64,000 nucleotides of DNA from Glandiceps talaboti (GCF_964340395.1 NC_135550.1:6204601-6268600); one strand, 5' to 3'. Counted from the first letter of the stretch, positions 44,672 to 59,600 are shown. The notes: generated by a model not told the origin, from the sequence alone. A program made the numbers and translations.

Positions 44672-44760
44672 TTGATGTTACATGTATTTTGGCGATGTTC
44701 TTGTCTTGTCACATCGAAAGATCACGGGTTATTCGGAGCTACTGATAGTATTATAGTACA

Positions 44761-45415
44761 TGTGTTTGACTTGTCAGTAGTAAGGTTATGATGAAATATT
44801 GATTTCTTTCCGTTGGATTTATGTTGTTGATTGACGCATTTTGACATTCGGATGACAGACTTACATACGATTGAACCGTGTACGCCTTCAATACATTGCG
44901 TCCAACGTGTCATGTAACGAGTTGTATACTGACATACAAAATGTAGTAAACGACAACATTGAGTACAGTAACTTCACGACGATACAAATGTGGTAAACAA
45001 AGTACTTGTATACCTTTCAGTCATGCGATAACGTAAAATATAAAGCAAAAAAACGGAAAAATTGACAGCACTCCTGGTGTACATGTTACAGGATAGCTCC
45101 ACACACTCCTTATTTTACTTGAGACTTTCTATAAAAGTAAAACGTTCCATAGGTTAAAAGTTGACTGTGACGGGGCGTTTTTGTTCAACGTTAAACTCTG
45201 ACATGTTTGAAACATTTTTATTGACAGTTTGTCCGAGTGGTGACCCGAGGGTGGGTTATTTGAAGAGCAATGTGTATGGGACAGTATGTCAATTGAGAAG
45301 GAAGAGTGTAACAGTTGAAGCCATTAATAATTTGGTGTGAACATTACCTGATCACTAGGGACGAAGATCTGAGCGTCACTCAAGACAAGACAAGACAAGA
45401 CAAGACAAGACAAAT
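44761..45415. other. Intergenic, upstream of OATP
   Basis: No coding region recognised. It ends with six tandem CAAGA units (45381-45410) immediately before the OATP start codon, so these lie in the presumed 5' UTR. Confidence 0.5.
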
Positions 45416-46578
45416 ATGACTTTAAACACAGAAGATGGAAGCGGCAAAGGTATGTATTACGGTTCTACTCGCTAGCCCATGCAGTTTTTGTTACATTGTA
45501 TGCATGACTGTGTATATTTGCACAGCAGCTTAAGTAGAGAAGGTGACATTTTTTTTCAGATACGCTCAGAATATTAAACATTCATGGCAAGCAAGCTGTC
45601 GATCTTTCTGGGGCTGGGATTTTGTGTGTTAGGGCTAGAGAAGTAGACAATAAAGAGGATAACGTAGGTGAAGCGCTTCTAGTTCTAAAATGGTTAAGAA
45701 ATGTTAATATCCAAGGTCACGAGTTCAGAATAATCATAAAAGTTAAGTGGGTTACTCTGGTAACAAATGCTGAAATGTACTGTCGAAAATTTCAAGTCTT
45801 AATTTACTTCGCTACTTTTGGAACAAAACTTTACCCTCTAAACATTCTTGAATATGTCATCATTAGCCTGAATTACTCCATCCAAGACGGAATACTTGAC
45901 CAAGTTAAAATGACTCACCGTAGTTTTTTGATTCTCTAGTAAGTCTTGATTTATAACTGATGACAACAAATCATTATATATATTCTTGTCACAGGAAAAA
46001 ACAATGGTGTGTTGTCACTAACGAAGCAACAAGATGAAAATGTCAAATCCTATTGCGGTGTATTTGGGGATATTCGAGTATTTGTTGGATTAGTATTCTG
46101 CATGAGGGTGTTAAGCAGCATTGTGTTCAGTGCCTCTGTCTCTAATCTGACTACGGTTGAGAGAAGATACAGGTAAGCGTAGACGGGACTACCAGTAGGA
46201 TTGTTATATAGGCCCACTTGCAACGAATGACTGAGATAACATGCACTTTTTTGTAAAATACAAAACATTTGTTGTTGTTGTTGTTGTTGCATTACACTGT
46301 TTGGGGGAGGGTCACATTTTACAACCCGTAGTTTTGTGACCAAATTGAAGATTCAATTATTGTCAATTTGTTTCGCGTGTTTTGAGATGAAAAAGCGAGA
46401 TGAGCACTCAACATTTATTTTTACGAGTACTTTACTTGCCAAAATACAAAAATAAAAATACATATATTGTAAGAAAATTGTTTACTAAAACGATGCATTT
46501 TGTTGAGTGTACCATCTCACCTTATCATTCACACTGTCCGTGAATGTTGTTGTTAAAATATGATGGTGATGGTAGCAG

Positions 46579-46666
<88 letters not shown>

Positions 46667-49600
46667 GGTGGTGGTGGTGGTGGTGGTGGTGGTGATTTAG
46701 TTTTGAATGTCATAGAGAACACGGACAGTGATACATGTACTGACTCAAGTAGTAACAGTGAGTCAGATTAGAGTGACACTGATAATGGCAATACTGAAGG
46801 TGAAGGTGACGATGATGATAATGATATCAGGGAACCTTTACGAGTGACCAGATCAGGCAGAGTATGCACAACATGGAAAGCACTAAGCAGTCTTTTACTG
46901 TGTGTCACTCTATATGTACAAATATTGCTTTCTAACACAGAGTCAAAATCATTTAATTTGTATGTATACATACATATAATGGGAATATTGATTAACGTTC
47001 AGTATATGCAATATGCAATGTCATGTTTTACAAAATGGGACAAAGGGGAGGGTCACTTTTTACAAATGGAGATTGGGGGAGGGTCATGTTTTACTTAACA
47101 GACCATGTGTGATTTCCTCCGACCCCCCCCCCCCCGCACTACCCATAAGGAGATAGCCACTGGTACCGTCTTATTTTCTCCTGTTTGCCTATTTTTTCTG
47201 ATTAACTGCAACCATACAGTGTCTTTGACACACCTATGAGAAAATAATCAATAAATGACAGAAAAAAGCTTACAAATACAGTAAATGTGGGACTAGTCTA
47301 GTTCTAAACTGGTACAGTGTATTACGTATTAGGAACTAGACTAATGTGGGACGTGGTTAGTGAAAATCGCCCTAGTAGTCAGTATGCAAGATAATAAAAG
47401 GACTGTGTTGCGCAGTCGACTTACACTAACCTATCTCATACTTTGTCCTGTACGGAGTCAGACCATTTCTTAGCTGTGGTTATGGAAAAAAAATTATACA
47501 AAAATAAAAGAAATACACTTGTTATCTGATGTGGACCATGGTAATAGTTCAGCGGAACTAGTCTTGACCATGGCCAGCACATTTTTCTACATTTCAAAAT
47601 GAAAATGGGACGCAACTAACATACAGAAAGTAAAACAAAAACATCAGCGCCCCCCCCCCCACACACACGCATATATATATTTAACCAATAATGTAAAGTG
47701 CTTATAATACGAGGACATAAAAGAAAAAAGTTAATCAAATGATCTCATTTGCATAAACTTACACATAATATAACGATATATATTCTCATGTATAGCATAA
47801 ACTCAACACAAAACGTACACAGCTTTCAATGTTGTTTGGTAATTGTAGACGTATGGTCATTTTGCAGCTTCTCTTCCGCACAGTTAGGAGTTCTTCAAAG
47901 TATTTCAGAAATTGTCACACTGTGTACTATTCCCTTTGTCACCTTCTTCCTTGGAAAGCCAACAAACAATCGTCCACGCTGGGTGGGTTTTGCTATTTCT
48001 TTATCGGCCATTAGCGCAGTGATACTTTCTCTTCCACAATTGGTATCGCAAGAGTATCATTATGACAAGGCTGGTAACACATCCAGTACATCTCAGCTTG
48101 GTTTGTGTTATGCTGATGGTGCAAACGAGACTGAATGCGACGACAGCCAACTGCTTCATAGCGATGATAGTGACATGGCATATCAACTCTTTGTAATCGC
48201 CAGACTAATAGAGGGATTTAGTTCTGCTTTTACGACTCCTCTCAGCTACTCCTACATTGATGATTTTTCTGGCAAACGTTCTTCTGTTTACATAGGTAAG
48301 TGAGTATTGTTACGGTAACTGAAATACAATCATTATCGTTCAACCATATTAAGCAGCCTTCTCTTAAAGTGGTAACTGGCAGTCTGGGAAGGTGGCGATC
48401 ATTTGGAATAAAACAAACGACACAAAACTATGGAAATAGAGGTAAATAAAGACACTTAGCCGGTTTCACCACTTCCGATTTTCAGATTGGGTAACTGATA
48501 GAATGTCACAGCACGGCGTATCTTGCAGACCCAGACTCAGTAACACACATTCCAATTTGAAAGAGAGTTAAGCTTTGCAGAATGCGATCACCCGAGGTAT
48601 AAATATAAGAGAACGTAAAGGACAAACTTGTACAGTACGTGACATATAGTAAATAAAGCAAATCGAGCCTTCTAGCTGATTGGTCGTCTGCCTTGAAAGC
48701 AAAGTTTACGTCAATTTTATTACGAAAGACAAGCGTCGCACAGTTTTTTCTTTGATTAATGATAGTTCCAGCTACATTTTAACCCGCTTTAACTTCTAGA
48801 ACTATTTCCTTTGGTTCATTTGTGCCTAGGTTTACTGGACGCTGCCTTCGGGATAGGAACGCCCCTTGGATTTGGACTGATCGCTCCCGCCTGTCTCACA
48901 GTATACGTAGACTTCAATCGGGTGAACGTTTCGGAGATTAACATAGACGATACTGATCCTCGTTGGGTTGGTGCCTGGTGGCTCCCCTCCGTCGTAATGT
49001 TCCCGTTATTCATTCCCGTGGCTATATTGCTTTTCTTTTTCCCAAAGTCTCTTCCAACTGATGGGAAAATTGACAACAACACCAGACAACAACAACAACG
49101 ACAACAAAAACCCAGGCTTAAAGTAAACGGCATTCTCGCTCATGTTAAAGGTGAGCACGTCTTTTTTATATTAATATTCACATAAATTACAAGTCAGTAA
49201 TCGAACAGCTTGCTGTGTATATAAAGTTATTGTTGTTTTAAAAGAAAGAATATAGTAAGTGAAGGAAATAACACAAGACAGTGTACAATTTGTTTCATTA
49301 TTCGATCTCAGCATTTAGCTAGTATGTTTTGGGCCTTGAAAGATTGCTAAATACTACGAAAATCGTGAAACCTGTAACAAAACGTCGCCTGGCTGGACAA
49401 AAATCTTACTTATATTGCTACATTTTATCGTTTGGTGCGAAAAAAATATCAGACCAACATTGCGTCTTTAATCTTTTAGCGTGAAATACATCATAACTGG
49501 CATTGCTACACTTTCTTTTGGCTAACAGTGAGCTATCGTCAATTATATATCAGACCACTATAGCGATCAGAGGTTGAAATATACAAGGACAAGTGAAGGT

Positions 49601-52600
49601 ATCAACTTAACATTTGTGCGTTCATTCTGATATTTTTTTAGGCGGTCAGTTGACTAAAATGTAACAACTGAACTTCAATTCTTGTCAAGCCAGACAATAA
49701 CATGTGGCTATGTTAATTATATATTTTTTTGTCAAATAAGATTTAGCAACGTCTCAGACATATTTGTCTCGCCATACGATAAAATGTAGCAATGTTGGTA
49801 AGATTATTGTCGGTGCCATGATTTTCGTTGTAATAGCCACAACGTATCTTCACTGATTGTAGTTGTTGTGATTATTGTTTTGTTAAAGCGAGAAGTCTAA
49901 TCTATTTTTACGTCAATTGGTATTATCTTGATAATTTCTCAGATCTCCTCAAATCAGCTTTTGAAATAGTGAAGAACCCAGTGTTTATGATTGTTGTGGT
50001 GGCTGTGGCGATAAATAGTCCCGTTGGATTTGTACTCTTTATGCCGAAATATTTTCAAAAGGACCTTGGTTTTACTGCCAGTATGGGGAATATGATCATG
50101 GGTGAGTTACAGATTGAGAAGCATCGTATTGACGACAGAAACAAAGCTTTTAGCTAAAATATTTCATGATTTTTGGTACTCGTGTGGGTAAAGGGTACAT
50201 ATGTACCCTGGTGGACAAAAATTACAGCCATAAACTCTACAAAAATTCACAAAGTATGGGTCAAAAGTCTACATTTTAGCCAGAAACGGGTCAAATGTCA
50301 TGAGTTTTGAACACTTTTATACACTTTCACGTGACACGTGCATGCTTTAGTCATCGCTAATTCATTGGCTGCCCGAGGGCCGGCGGAGCCTACTTTCGAT
50401 AAAGATGACTGAAAACAACCTGTCGAAACAACCTTATTCAAAATATGGGGTCAAAAGTCGTACGTGCATTCAAAGAGGTGGATCAAACCTCTACATAATG
50501 CTTTAAAATCGTTTGAACCCCCTTTCAATTTTTTCCATGAGCCAATACTGTTCTTTAAAATATTCTGAAACTATTACGTTTTTTGTTTGTTGACGAACAT
50601 GACGTGTCATGATCACTATCCAAATACCCATCCTATGTTCCGACCCTCCCCCCGTTGAATTTGGTTCATTTGAATGACGCAAGGGTTCACTTGGGTGGGG
50701 GTTCTTTCGTAAATCATGTACATTTTTGCCTTGAAATAATTTCAGTTTGCGCATACGTCCAGCTCACTAGCTAGATGCACACGTGTTTGTGTGAGTCGGA
50801 CGACTGGTACAATTCAAAAGGGAAAGGATATCATGTGAATTCACGTTTTTTTATTCAAATACTTTAATATTAGACTATACATTAAACGTTGGTTTTATCG
50901 CTGTTCAGGTATCAGTAACAGTGCCTAGTTTGCATTGATCCAAACTTCGGCGGAAGTGACGCAGGAGACTAGCTACACTACTTCCGATCCATTACTGCCC
51001 TACATGTACTCTTGACGCTTTCATATATTTCAAATACTTGTAATGCATCCCGGCTGTTCACAGTAAGCGAGCAAATCGGTGAAGTGGTGTGAATGTAATA
51101 ATATCATGCATGGTTATGTATCAGTACGATTTTCTTGTTGAATTTTCAGGATTTTTGTGGCTGTTTCCACACTTTCCAATGGGGTTGACAATGGGCTTTG
51201 TTATTAAAAAGTTGAAACTAGGTCAGACTGGGCTGGCAAGGTTAATACTGGCAGTCGTGGGTCTCATTGTAGTTACAAACTGTCTCGTCATAACTTTACC
51301 ATGCGAAGGACCTTATTTCGAAGGAACGAAGTAAGTGAATTAGGATTTCCCTGAAACTAAAAGAGAGAGAACTAAAATATGAAGTTTGCTTTTGATTCCT
51401 ATAAACAGTAAACACTCCTGGTCTTATACTGAGCTGCAACTGGAAATTTTTTTAAATCATTATTTTGATAGATATAATGACTAAATACTAATATTATACT
51501 CCATGAAGTATATTGTTGGGTGTAGATAGACGTATTCGTGTAACCGAACATTGAGCACTGTACAGCAGATACATTCAAATTTATTGTTTTCGAGAGCGGA
51601 CTCAAAATCCCTACACTCAACGGCAAGCACACAACGAATATGGAACATGTGAATGGATCAAAGTTTATCATTGAATTATTCTTGCGTATTATCCATTCTC
51701 AATCTTTGAAAGTATCGCACTGAAAAGTAGTTCATGCGCCACAAGACAGACTTTCTGTCGTCACGACCACGTGATTAGCTTTATACACTGTAACCATCAA
51801 GGTGCATAATTCAAGGAAGAACATTTGCTAAAGATTCCAACCTGTTATTATAGTACTGTTGTCCACTGATTAACAAATACAATGTCATTTTTATACAAAA
51901 CTGAGCATGTGTGTGCAAAAGTGTTATCGGTATTCTGACAAAAAACGGCCCGGTCGCAAAGTGATAACGACAGTGTAAACTGTATGGTGCTATTTTCTTT
52001 ACTACAGAGCAGGACAAACTGTAAATGAACAGTGTAATGTTGACTGCGATTGTACTCTGGAACATTACCAACCAGTTTGCGGATCTGATGGGTTTAATTA
52101 CTACTCACCGTGTTATGCTGGATGTACCACGGCAGTCACTGACAAGGTAATACGCGTACGAACATATATATTACATTATGTATTGGTTCATGTACTTTCA
52201 AATGTAATATTTAATTCACTTTCACCGTGTAAAAAGTATGGCAGCAGAGACAGTGGAGACATCTCCAATATCTATGATTGCCGTAACTTTGTGTATGAAT
52301 GCAAGTGACGTGCACGAGCCAAGTTGAAAAAAATTAAAATATACGCTGGTCGTTCTTAGTCTCGGTTACCCAGACTTTCGCCGCTGGGGGGCCTGCCTAC
52401 GAGACCTCCCCAAGCTCGTCTGGGTGGTCTAGTAGAAGAGCCCCAGCGGTGAGAGTCTGGGTAACCGAGACTGCGTCGTTCTGTGTCATGACAAAGCGCG
52501 TCTGTCACGACAACGCGTGTCACTGATTCTTTTGTGTTCGAAATATGAGTCAAAACGTTCAAAATTGCCATTACTTTCCCCGGTTTTCCTTTGATATTTA

Positions 52601-54615
52601 CTGGTGCTGGTATAATTATGTTATTCTCCAATATTACTCTTCATTCAGCCGGAAAATACTCGTGACATGAGGGTTGTCACTACGAGTCCCTAGATTCGTA
52701 GTGACAAAGGCCCTTAGGTCACTCGTATTTTCCTTGGTTGAACGAAGAAAAATATTGGAGAATAACATCTAAATGTCGCGATTATTTTTCAACCAAATGA
52801 AAATATGTGAGTATAACAACACTTTACCTATACAAGCTTAATAATGTTGTCAAAATGTTAACGATTTGACCTTTGACTCATAATCTATTTTAAGCACCAG
52901 CCAGTGACGTAGACGCGCATTGTAGTGACTTTAACTATCGCCAGAAAATGATGTCCATATTTTCTGTTCGAATATGTACAATTTTGCTTGAATTCAGATA
53001 CTTGTCATTTCTTAGTTATAACCTTACTTCAGTGTGTATTCTTCTAATTCCAAACAAATTCTCTTTTTTTCAGAATTTCACAAATTGTCACTGTGTTGAG
53101 ACTCAAACAGAAAATCCTTCCGATACATTTGCATATGACGGTCTTTGTCCGACACCAAGGTGTGAATATTTTGTCGTATTTCTTTTCATCCTGACCCTGT
53201 TTGCAATCGGTAATAGTGGCGCCAGCCTTCCATCGACGTTGATCATAATAAGGTAATAGGACGGTGTATTAAATTCATAAAATCACACTAAATAAGTATT
53301 TTCAAAACTTACTCATTTGGACGTCACTGAGTTCGTTAGTGGTATGAGCTTTAATTACAGATACTTATTATATTATGCGCTATCGAACCACATGATAATG
53401 CACTTGTAACCCTTATTACAATGTACAAAATTTAATGTAACCAAAACGTTAAAGGCTATCAGTAACGTACGTGTACCCTATTTAGCCCATATTCAGTCAT
53501 AACCACAATTTGCATATATGTGTTACAGGAGAAGAGGTATTATCGAAACAACAACTTTTCATTTAACTTCTTTGGACTGTATGCGTTCTATTTTGTACGA
53601 TTAGCATGTTTTGCATAAAACACACACGTTCGGCTATGATAATGATAAATTAACTTTTTGTTTGTTTGTTTGTTTGTTTGTTTGTTTGTTTGTTTGTTTG
53701 TTTGTTTGTTTGTTACATTGATTTCTCCATTCATTACAAAACTAAATGGCCCATACTATGTGTACGAGTACGGCAAGTACTTTGATTGGCAATATTGTAA
53801 ATGAACGTCTAGCTATAAATTACCTAATCTCGCTCTCCTGATATCAACGAGAAAATACGTTAGTTTACGGTATAAGTCTTACTTGCATAGGAAGTTACAT
53901 GTTACATTCCGATACTTCTATAAAATATATTGAAAAAATAACCCTGCAAATTCATGTGATTTTTGTAGGTCAGTCTATCCTGATCAGAAATCATTTGCAT
54001 TAGGGCTGAAGACTGTTATATCCGCCATAAGTAAGTATGCTGTAGGCTATGCGAAATTTTCCAACATTGCTCGTCGTTTAATGTTAAGATGATAACCGAT
54101 TTCAAATACTGTTCGTGAATCTTTTACGAAATAAAACATTTACTATCTACTGTACGACTACACGGATATCAGTAAGCTTATATTGTTTTAGAGAATAGGA
54201 CACAATGTGACATGAACAAATATGAAATTATAATTTATACAACACATTATGCTTTCTTTCGTCGATACTGTAATGTGATAACGGTAATCAATCATAACTT
54301 GTCATTTCAGTCACGGTAGCATTCCCCATCATCGCAGGCGAAATCATCGATGCGACTTGCATTCTATGGCGGCAAGAATGTGGCGAGCAAGGAGCGTGTG
54401 CTCAGTATGATAACTATCTGTATCGGGTTTTGTTTATGGGAATTAGTGCTACCTTAAGCACTGTGGCGTTCTTTATGCTTATTGGACTGTTGTTTGTACT
54501 CAAGAAGAGGGCGAATACGACGGGATACGAAGCCCGCCATCTTGCTGATGCAGACATTGGAAATGAGAAGATTGAAATGACACCGTCTACGGTAGGTATA
54601 GATTTTGAGTCGTAA
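45416..54615 (+). CDS. Organic anion transporting polypeptide (SLCO/OATP family), 661 codons
   Basis: Sodium-independent uptake carrier of the plasma membrane for amphipathic organic anions (family role). Exons: 45416-45449, 45995-46172, 47868-48295, 48830-49150, 49943-50101, 51150-51330, 52008-52146, 53074-53252, 53969-54030, 54311-54615; summed length 1986 is a multiple of three and every junction is AG/GT. The product starts [22 protein letters not shown]1 is [22 protein letters not shown]2 and the loop follow ([16 protein letters not shown]). The OATP signature appears as [16 protein letters not shown], with Pro where Gly is usual. The large loop 9 Kazal-like module ([20 protein letters not shown]...SPCYAGC, then NCHCVE) is complete. 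Twelve membrane segments are plausible and the tail is acidic. The orthologous subfamily is not assigned. Confidence 0.92.
46291..47135. mobile_element. Poly-Asp / GGGGAGGGTCA repeat element, copy 1 (OATP intron 2)
   Basis: About 845 bp, similar in the same orientation to 59601-60457. It begins GGGGGAGGGTCACATTTTAC, ends with two further GGGAGGGTCA(C/T) motifs and poly-C, and contains a degenerate plus-strand frame [10 protein letters not shown]...[12 protein letters not shown] and, beyond a stop, [18 protein letters not shown]. This looks like the remnant of a transposon-encoded acidic N-terminus; the family is not identified. Confidence 0.6.
46579..46694. repeat. (GAT)n then (GGT)n microsatellite
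   Basis: About 24 GAT (ATG) units followed by about 14 GGT units inside the repeat element copy 1. Confidence 0.95.
47500..47620 (-). mobile_element. 3'-UTR fragment of a third CR1-group LINE copy
   Basis: On the minus strand GGCCATGGT (47575-47567) pairs with ACCATGGTCC (47542-47533) around an inner stem AGTTC/GAACT and the conserved flank GACTAG...CTATT. This matches hairpin 1 of the LINE 3' UTRs at 30773 and 40375. The second hairpin is not evident. Located in OATP intron 2. Confidence 0.5.
52345..52768. repeat. Dispersed repeat 'R', copy B (OATP intron 7)
   Basis: Similar to 19276-19555. It carries the same 151-bp foldback end (52618-52768) with terminal ATGTTATTCTCCAATATT and AATATTGGAGAATAACAT. 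It is interrupted by a small palindromic MITE at 52358-52475. Confidence 0.75.
52358..52475. mobile_element. Foldback MITE nested in repeat R
   Basis: AGTCTCGGTTACCCAGACT on the left is mirrored by AGTCTGGGTAACCGAGACT on the right, with further pairing of CGCTGGGG and CCCCAGCG. The flanks TCGTTCTT (52350-52357) and TCGTTCTG (52476-52483) form a 7- to 8-bp target duplication, confirmed by the uninterrupted TCGTTCT in the paralogous repeat at 19278. Confidence 0.8.
53655..53714. repeat. (TTTG)n microsatellite in OATP intron 8
   Basis: About 14 TTTG/GTTT units. Confidence 0.95.
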
Positions 54616-54717
54616 ATTATATTGATGGATTAGAAGGCAAATCAATGAACTACTTTTAACTTCTGAATTACGAATACATGTAGCTCGAAATATTGTCTCA
54701 GAATCTGTTCAATGAAA

Positions 54718-54920
54718 TCACTCACTCACTCACTCCTCCCTCACTCCCTCACTCACTCACTCACTCACTCACTCACTCACTCACTCACTCACTCACTCAC
54801 TCACTCACTCACTCACCCACCCACCCACTCACTCACTCACTCACTCACTCACTCACTCACTCACTCACTCACTCACTCACTCACTCACTCACTCACTCAC
54901 TCACTCGCTCGCTCACTCAT
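54718..54920. repeat. (CACT)n microsatellite downstream of OATP
   Basis: About 50 CACT/TCAC tetramers with CACC and CGCT variants, beginning about 100 bases after the OATP stop; it lies in the 3' UTR or in the intron before the alternative last exon. Confidence 0.95.
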
Positions 54921-55158
54921 TCACTCATCATAAACAAAGAAAAAGGTGTTCTTTCCGGCACATTCACGCAGACTAGCAACATAGTTTTAAGCACTTGAAA
55001 TGTCGGCTATCACCATCTTCATCTATCACATGCATTGGTGCAATTAGTTTCAAAATTGGTCCAGTTACAACTAGAAGTGTAGCTTTAAGTCTAATTTAAT
55101 GATGACATGATTTTCGATTTCGGTAATGTTTGTTTTTTTCAATTTTGTTTTTCCAAAG

Positions 55159-55194
55159 GATGGTGGACGCGACAACCCAGACACAAATTGCTGA
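55159..55194 (+). other. Possible alternative last exon of the OATP gene
   Basis: Within the last OATP exon a donor-like ACG/GTAGGT occurs at 54591/54592. At 55158 a pyrimidine-rich stretch ends in ccaaag; the following 36 bases read in frame DGGRDNPDTNC and a stop. Joining 54591 to 55159 replaces the eight terminal codons (VGIDFES, stop) and gives 665 codons. The read-through version is the simpler prediction; both are open. Confidence 0.45.
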
Positions 55195-55426
55195 GTTTGA
55201 AATGTTAAACAGTAATTCTGATATCCGAAGTACTTGGCCATGTAATATATATCTCATTGTATTTTGCGGACCTGCAACCGTCAGATATGAAAAAAGTCGC
55301 TAAAAGCACAAGGAATTATAATAACCGAAGGTCGATCTCTTAAGCAGTCGAATATCAAATACTAGTTGTACGTTTTCCAAGGAACCCTTTTTAAAATATG
55401 AAGTGCAATAACTTTCAAACACACTA

Positions 55427-55625
<199 letters not shown>

Positions 55626-55712
55626 CATATCCCAGCACGCGCATAATTCTACCTCGATTATACTGTGCAATACGAGAAAGCAACTCGGCGTATCCAGAAG
55701 TCATTTTAAAGA

Positions 55713-56049
55713 GGTCATATAGATGAGGATTGGGTATTTATTTTGGATATTTAATTTATAATATATTTTATCCTGGCTTACTTCTTTGAAAATCAACGTG
55801 AAACAATATAGATCAAGTTGGTCTTTGCAATTCAATCAATTGCAAACTATCAATAAATGCGTACAATGTTTGTTATTGTACGTACATTAACAAACCTTTT
55901 ACACATATTTTAACTTTTTGCAATATATTGAATTACAAACACAGACTTGGTCTTTTTTGTTTCACATTGATTTTTGATATAGGGAGCCATGATAAAATTA
56001 TTTTATCAATCAAAATCCAAAACAAATTCAAATCCTCATCCATATGGCC
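55713..56049. mobile_element. Long-TIR MITE family, copy 2 (337 bp)
   Basis: Second copy of the element at 12001-12300, same orientation. Left GGTCATATAGATGAGGATTG, right CCTCATCCATATGGCC. The interior shares ACAATGTTTGTTATTGTACG and the GCCATGATAAAAT inner repeat. Confidence 0.7.
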
Positions 56050-57780
56050 ACTGTTGTTGACACCATCAGTTCCCTAAACGTAAAAAAATGAGACGAATTG
56101 TCAACTCGATGATGATGTTTAAGCAAGAGAAATTGAAAAACGACCATTATGACTTTTTTTTACTCGTATTAAGATCCCATCAAGGGGACTACTCGATTAC
56201 CTTTAAATACCATAGTTCGTGTCTTCTGTACTTGCAAAATGAAAAAAATAAATAAATATTCAAAAATGTCAGCGATGACGTGGATATACATTTTTGATCG
56301 CTTGTTGTACGTGCTGCAGCTTTTTGAAATATATATGGCTCTACTGACTTGACACATACTTGAGAGTGTTATTGCTTGGTATTAAAGCCTCTCCTTAACA
56401 TCAAAGTTATCATTTTAATAAACCATACATCTTAATTGGAACGATCACCCCTATAAGGTTGTTATAGTCAAAGAGAGTTCGTTTAACCAGCACTATATTC
56501 ATTTAAATCATTTTGAGATTCAAATGTTCTAAACTATAATAATTACGTATCCGTCCCTTAGTTGGTAGCGGTTAGTCGTATAAATCTGTATCATGTTTAT
56601 TCATAATTGTTTTCTGTGTGAGTTTAAAGCTCCCAAAAATGAAAACAATAACCCCAAACCCTTGCAGTGCAATCAACAGTGATATAAGGTGACATTTTCG
56701 ACTGTACTTTCAGATTTGTCAACAGGACGACCAGGTATGTAGAAAACATGGACCTTACTAAGAAGGGGTCAAAGATATCAAGAGATTTGTCACATTTGTA
56801 CTGTTACGTAGTAAGCCAACACTTTCGTAGGGTCACGTGTTCTCAGACTGGGTAATAAGTCAAGCTTGATATAAAACCTATTAACGTGTCCAGTTGAGAA
56901 TTTCAGGACATAAGCCGCGTTTACTACTCTATTTTTGACAGGGAGCATATTGAAAGCTATCCATAGTATTTCATTTCATTTACTGAAGCATATAGCCTCA
57001 CTTGTTATTGGCAAACATTTAACAATCCATATGGAACATTTAACCACAATGCAAGGTCATCCAAGCACCCATCATTGTTATTTGTGTCATGTTTACCAGA
57101 TCAGAATAGGTATCAATGAATGAATGCTTTGATTTTGTCCAGTTTGTTGACCTGCAAGTGCCTAGCACCTGTAGATCTGACGATAAATGTATAGATCTAA
57201 TGTCGGATAGTGGATTATTATATTATCATAAATAAGCCAATAAATCATTATTTCGAGGTCACTTTTACCCCCCCACACTGTGTACTATTACTATGTCACC
57301 TTGATCTCATTCGACCTAGGTTTTTGCAGGAACCAAGACTCATTTTGTTCTGGATTTCCCACGAAAGTTTAACCTCTGATAAAGAAAAAGAAGAAAGATC
57401 GCAGTATATTTTGAGGGCTCTAGCAGTTAATAGAAGTGTAATTTGACAACACGAAGTACGTCAAAGTTTGGAGGTCAAAGGTCAAAGGCCACTACTCGCC
57501 CCTAGTTAACACCGGTACCATTCCAAAGAATCAACCTCGACATATATAGGGCTAGCGTTAACATGGTTAAGAAATATGAATACTGGTAACAAGGCTTTGG
57601 CACTCTCTTTAATATTACAATAGTAAATCACTTCATGTAAATCCGATACAAAATTCTTATCAATAGTGAGAGAAGTATGGGAAAAGTGTAGATGAGAAGA
57701 GTAGTCCCTCACCTCAAAGAATAGAAGTTGTACACTTACGGCGTCGTTTCTCTCAGAATAGGCTGAATCGATCATAGGGA
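56050..57780. other. Intergenic between the two OATP genes
   Basis: AT-rich and without recognisable genes or transposon ends. Short ORFs here have no family resemblance. Confidence 0.5.

Positions 57781-59600
<1,820 letters not shown>

Larger units (their letters stand above)
40234..44760 (-). mobile_element. CR1-group LINE, near full length but broken (minus strand)
   Basis: Same architecture as the LINE in MAEL: ORF1 at 43805-44671, a gap of about 32 bases, then ORF2 remnants 43772 to 40578. A 3' UTR with the same two hairpins follows (40251-40375), and a short ATTCATTC tail near 40234. The protein is similar but clearly diverged from the MAEL copy, so it is a sister family or older lineage. 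The 5' end beyond 44671 is uncertain. Confidence 0.85.

Noticed and set aside
46525-46771. Poly-Asp protein as a functional gene
   Set aside because: The acidic run is a GAT microsatellite, the frame stops soon after, and the second copy at 59860 is broken too; kept only as a transposon relic.
47288-47353. Inverted ACTAGTCTAGTTC / GAACTAGACTA pair as a transposon
   Set aside because: Short, no target duplication and no second copy in the window.
54693-54998. Thr-His-Ser-Leu repeat ORF
   Set aside because: Encoded by the (CACT)n microsatellite downstream of the OATP stop.
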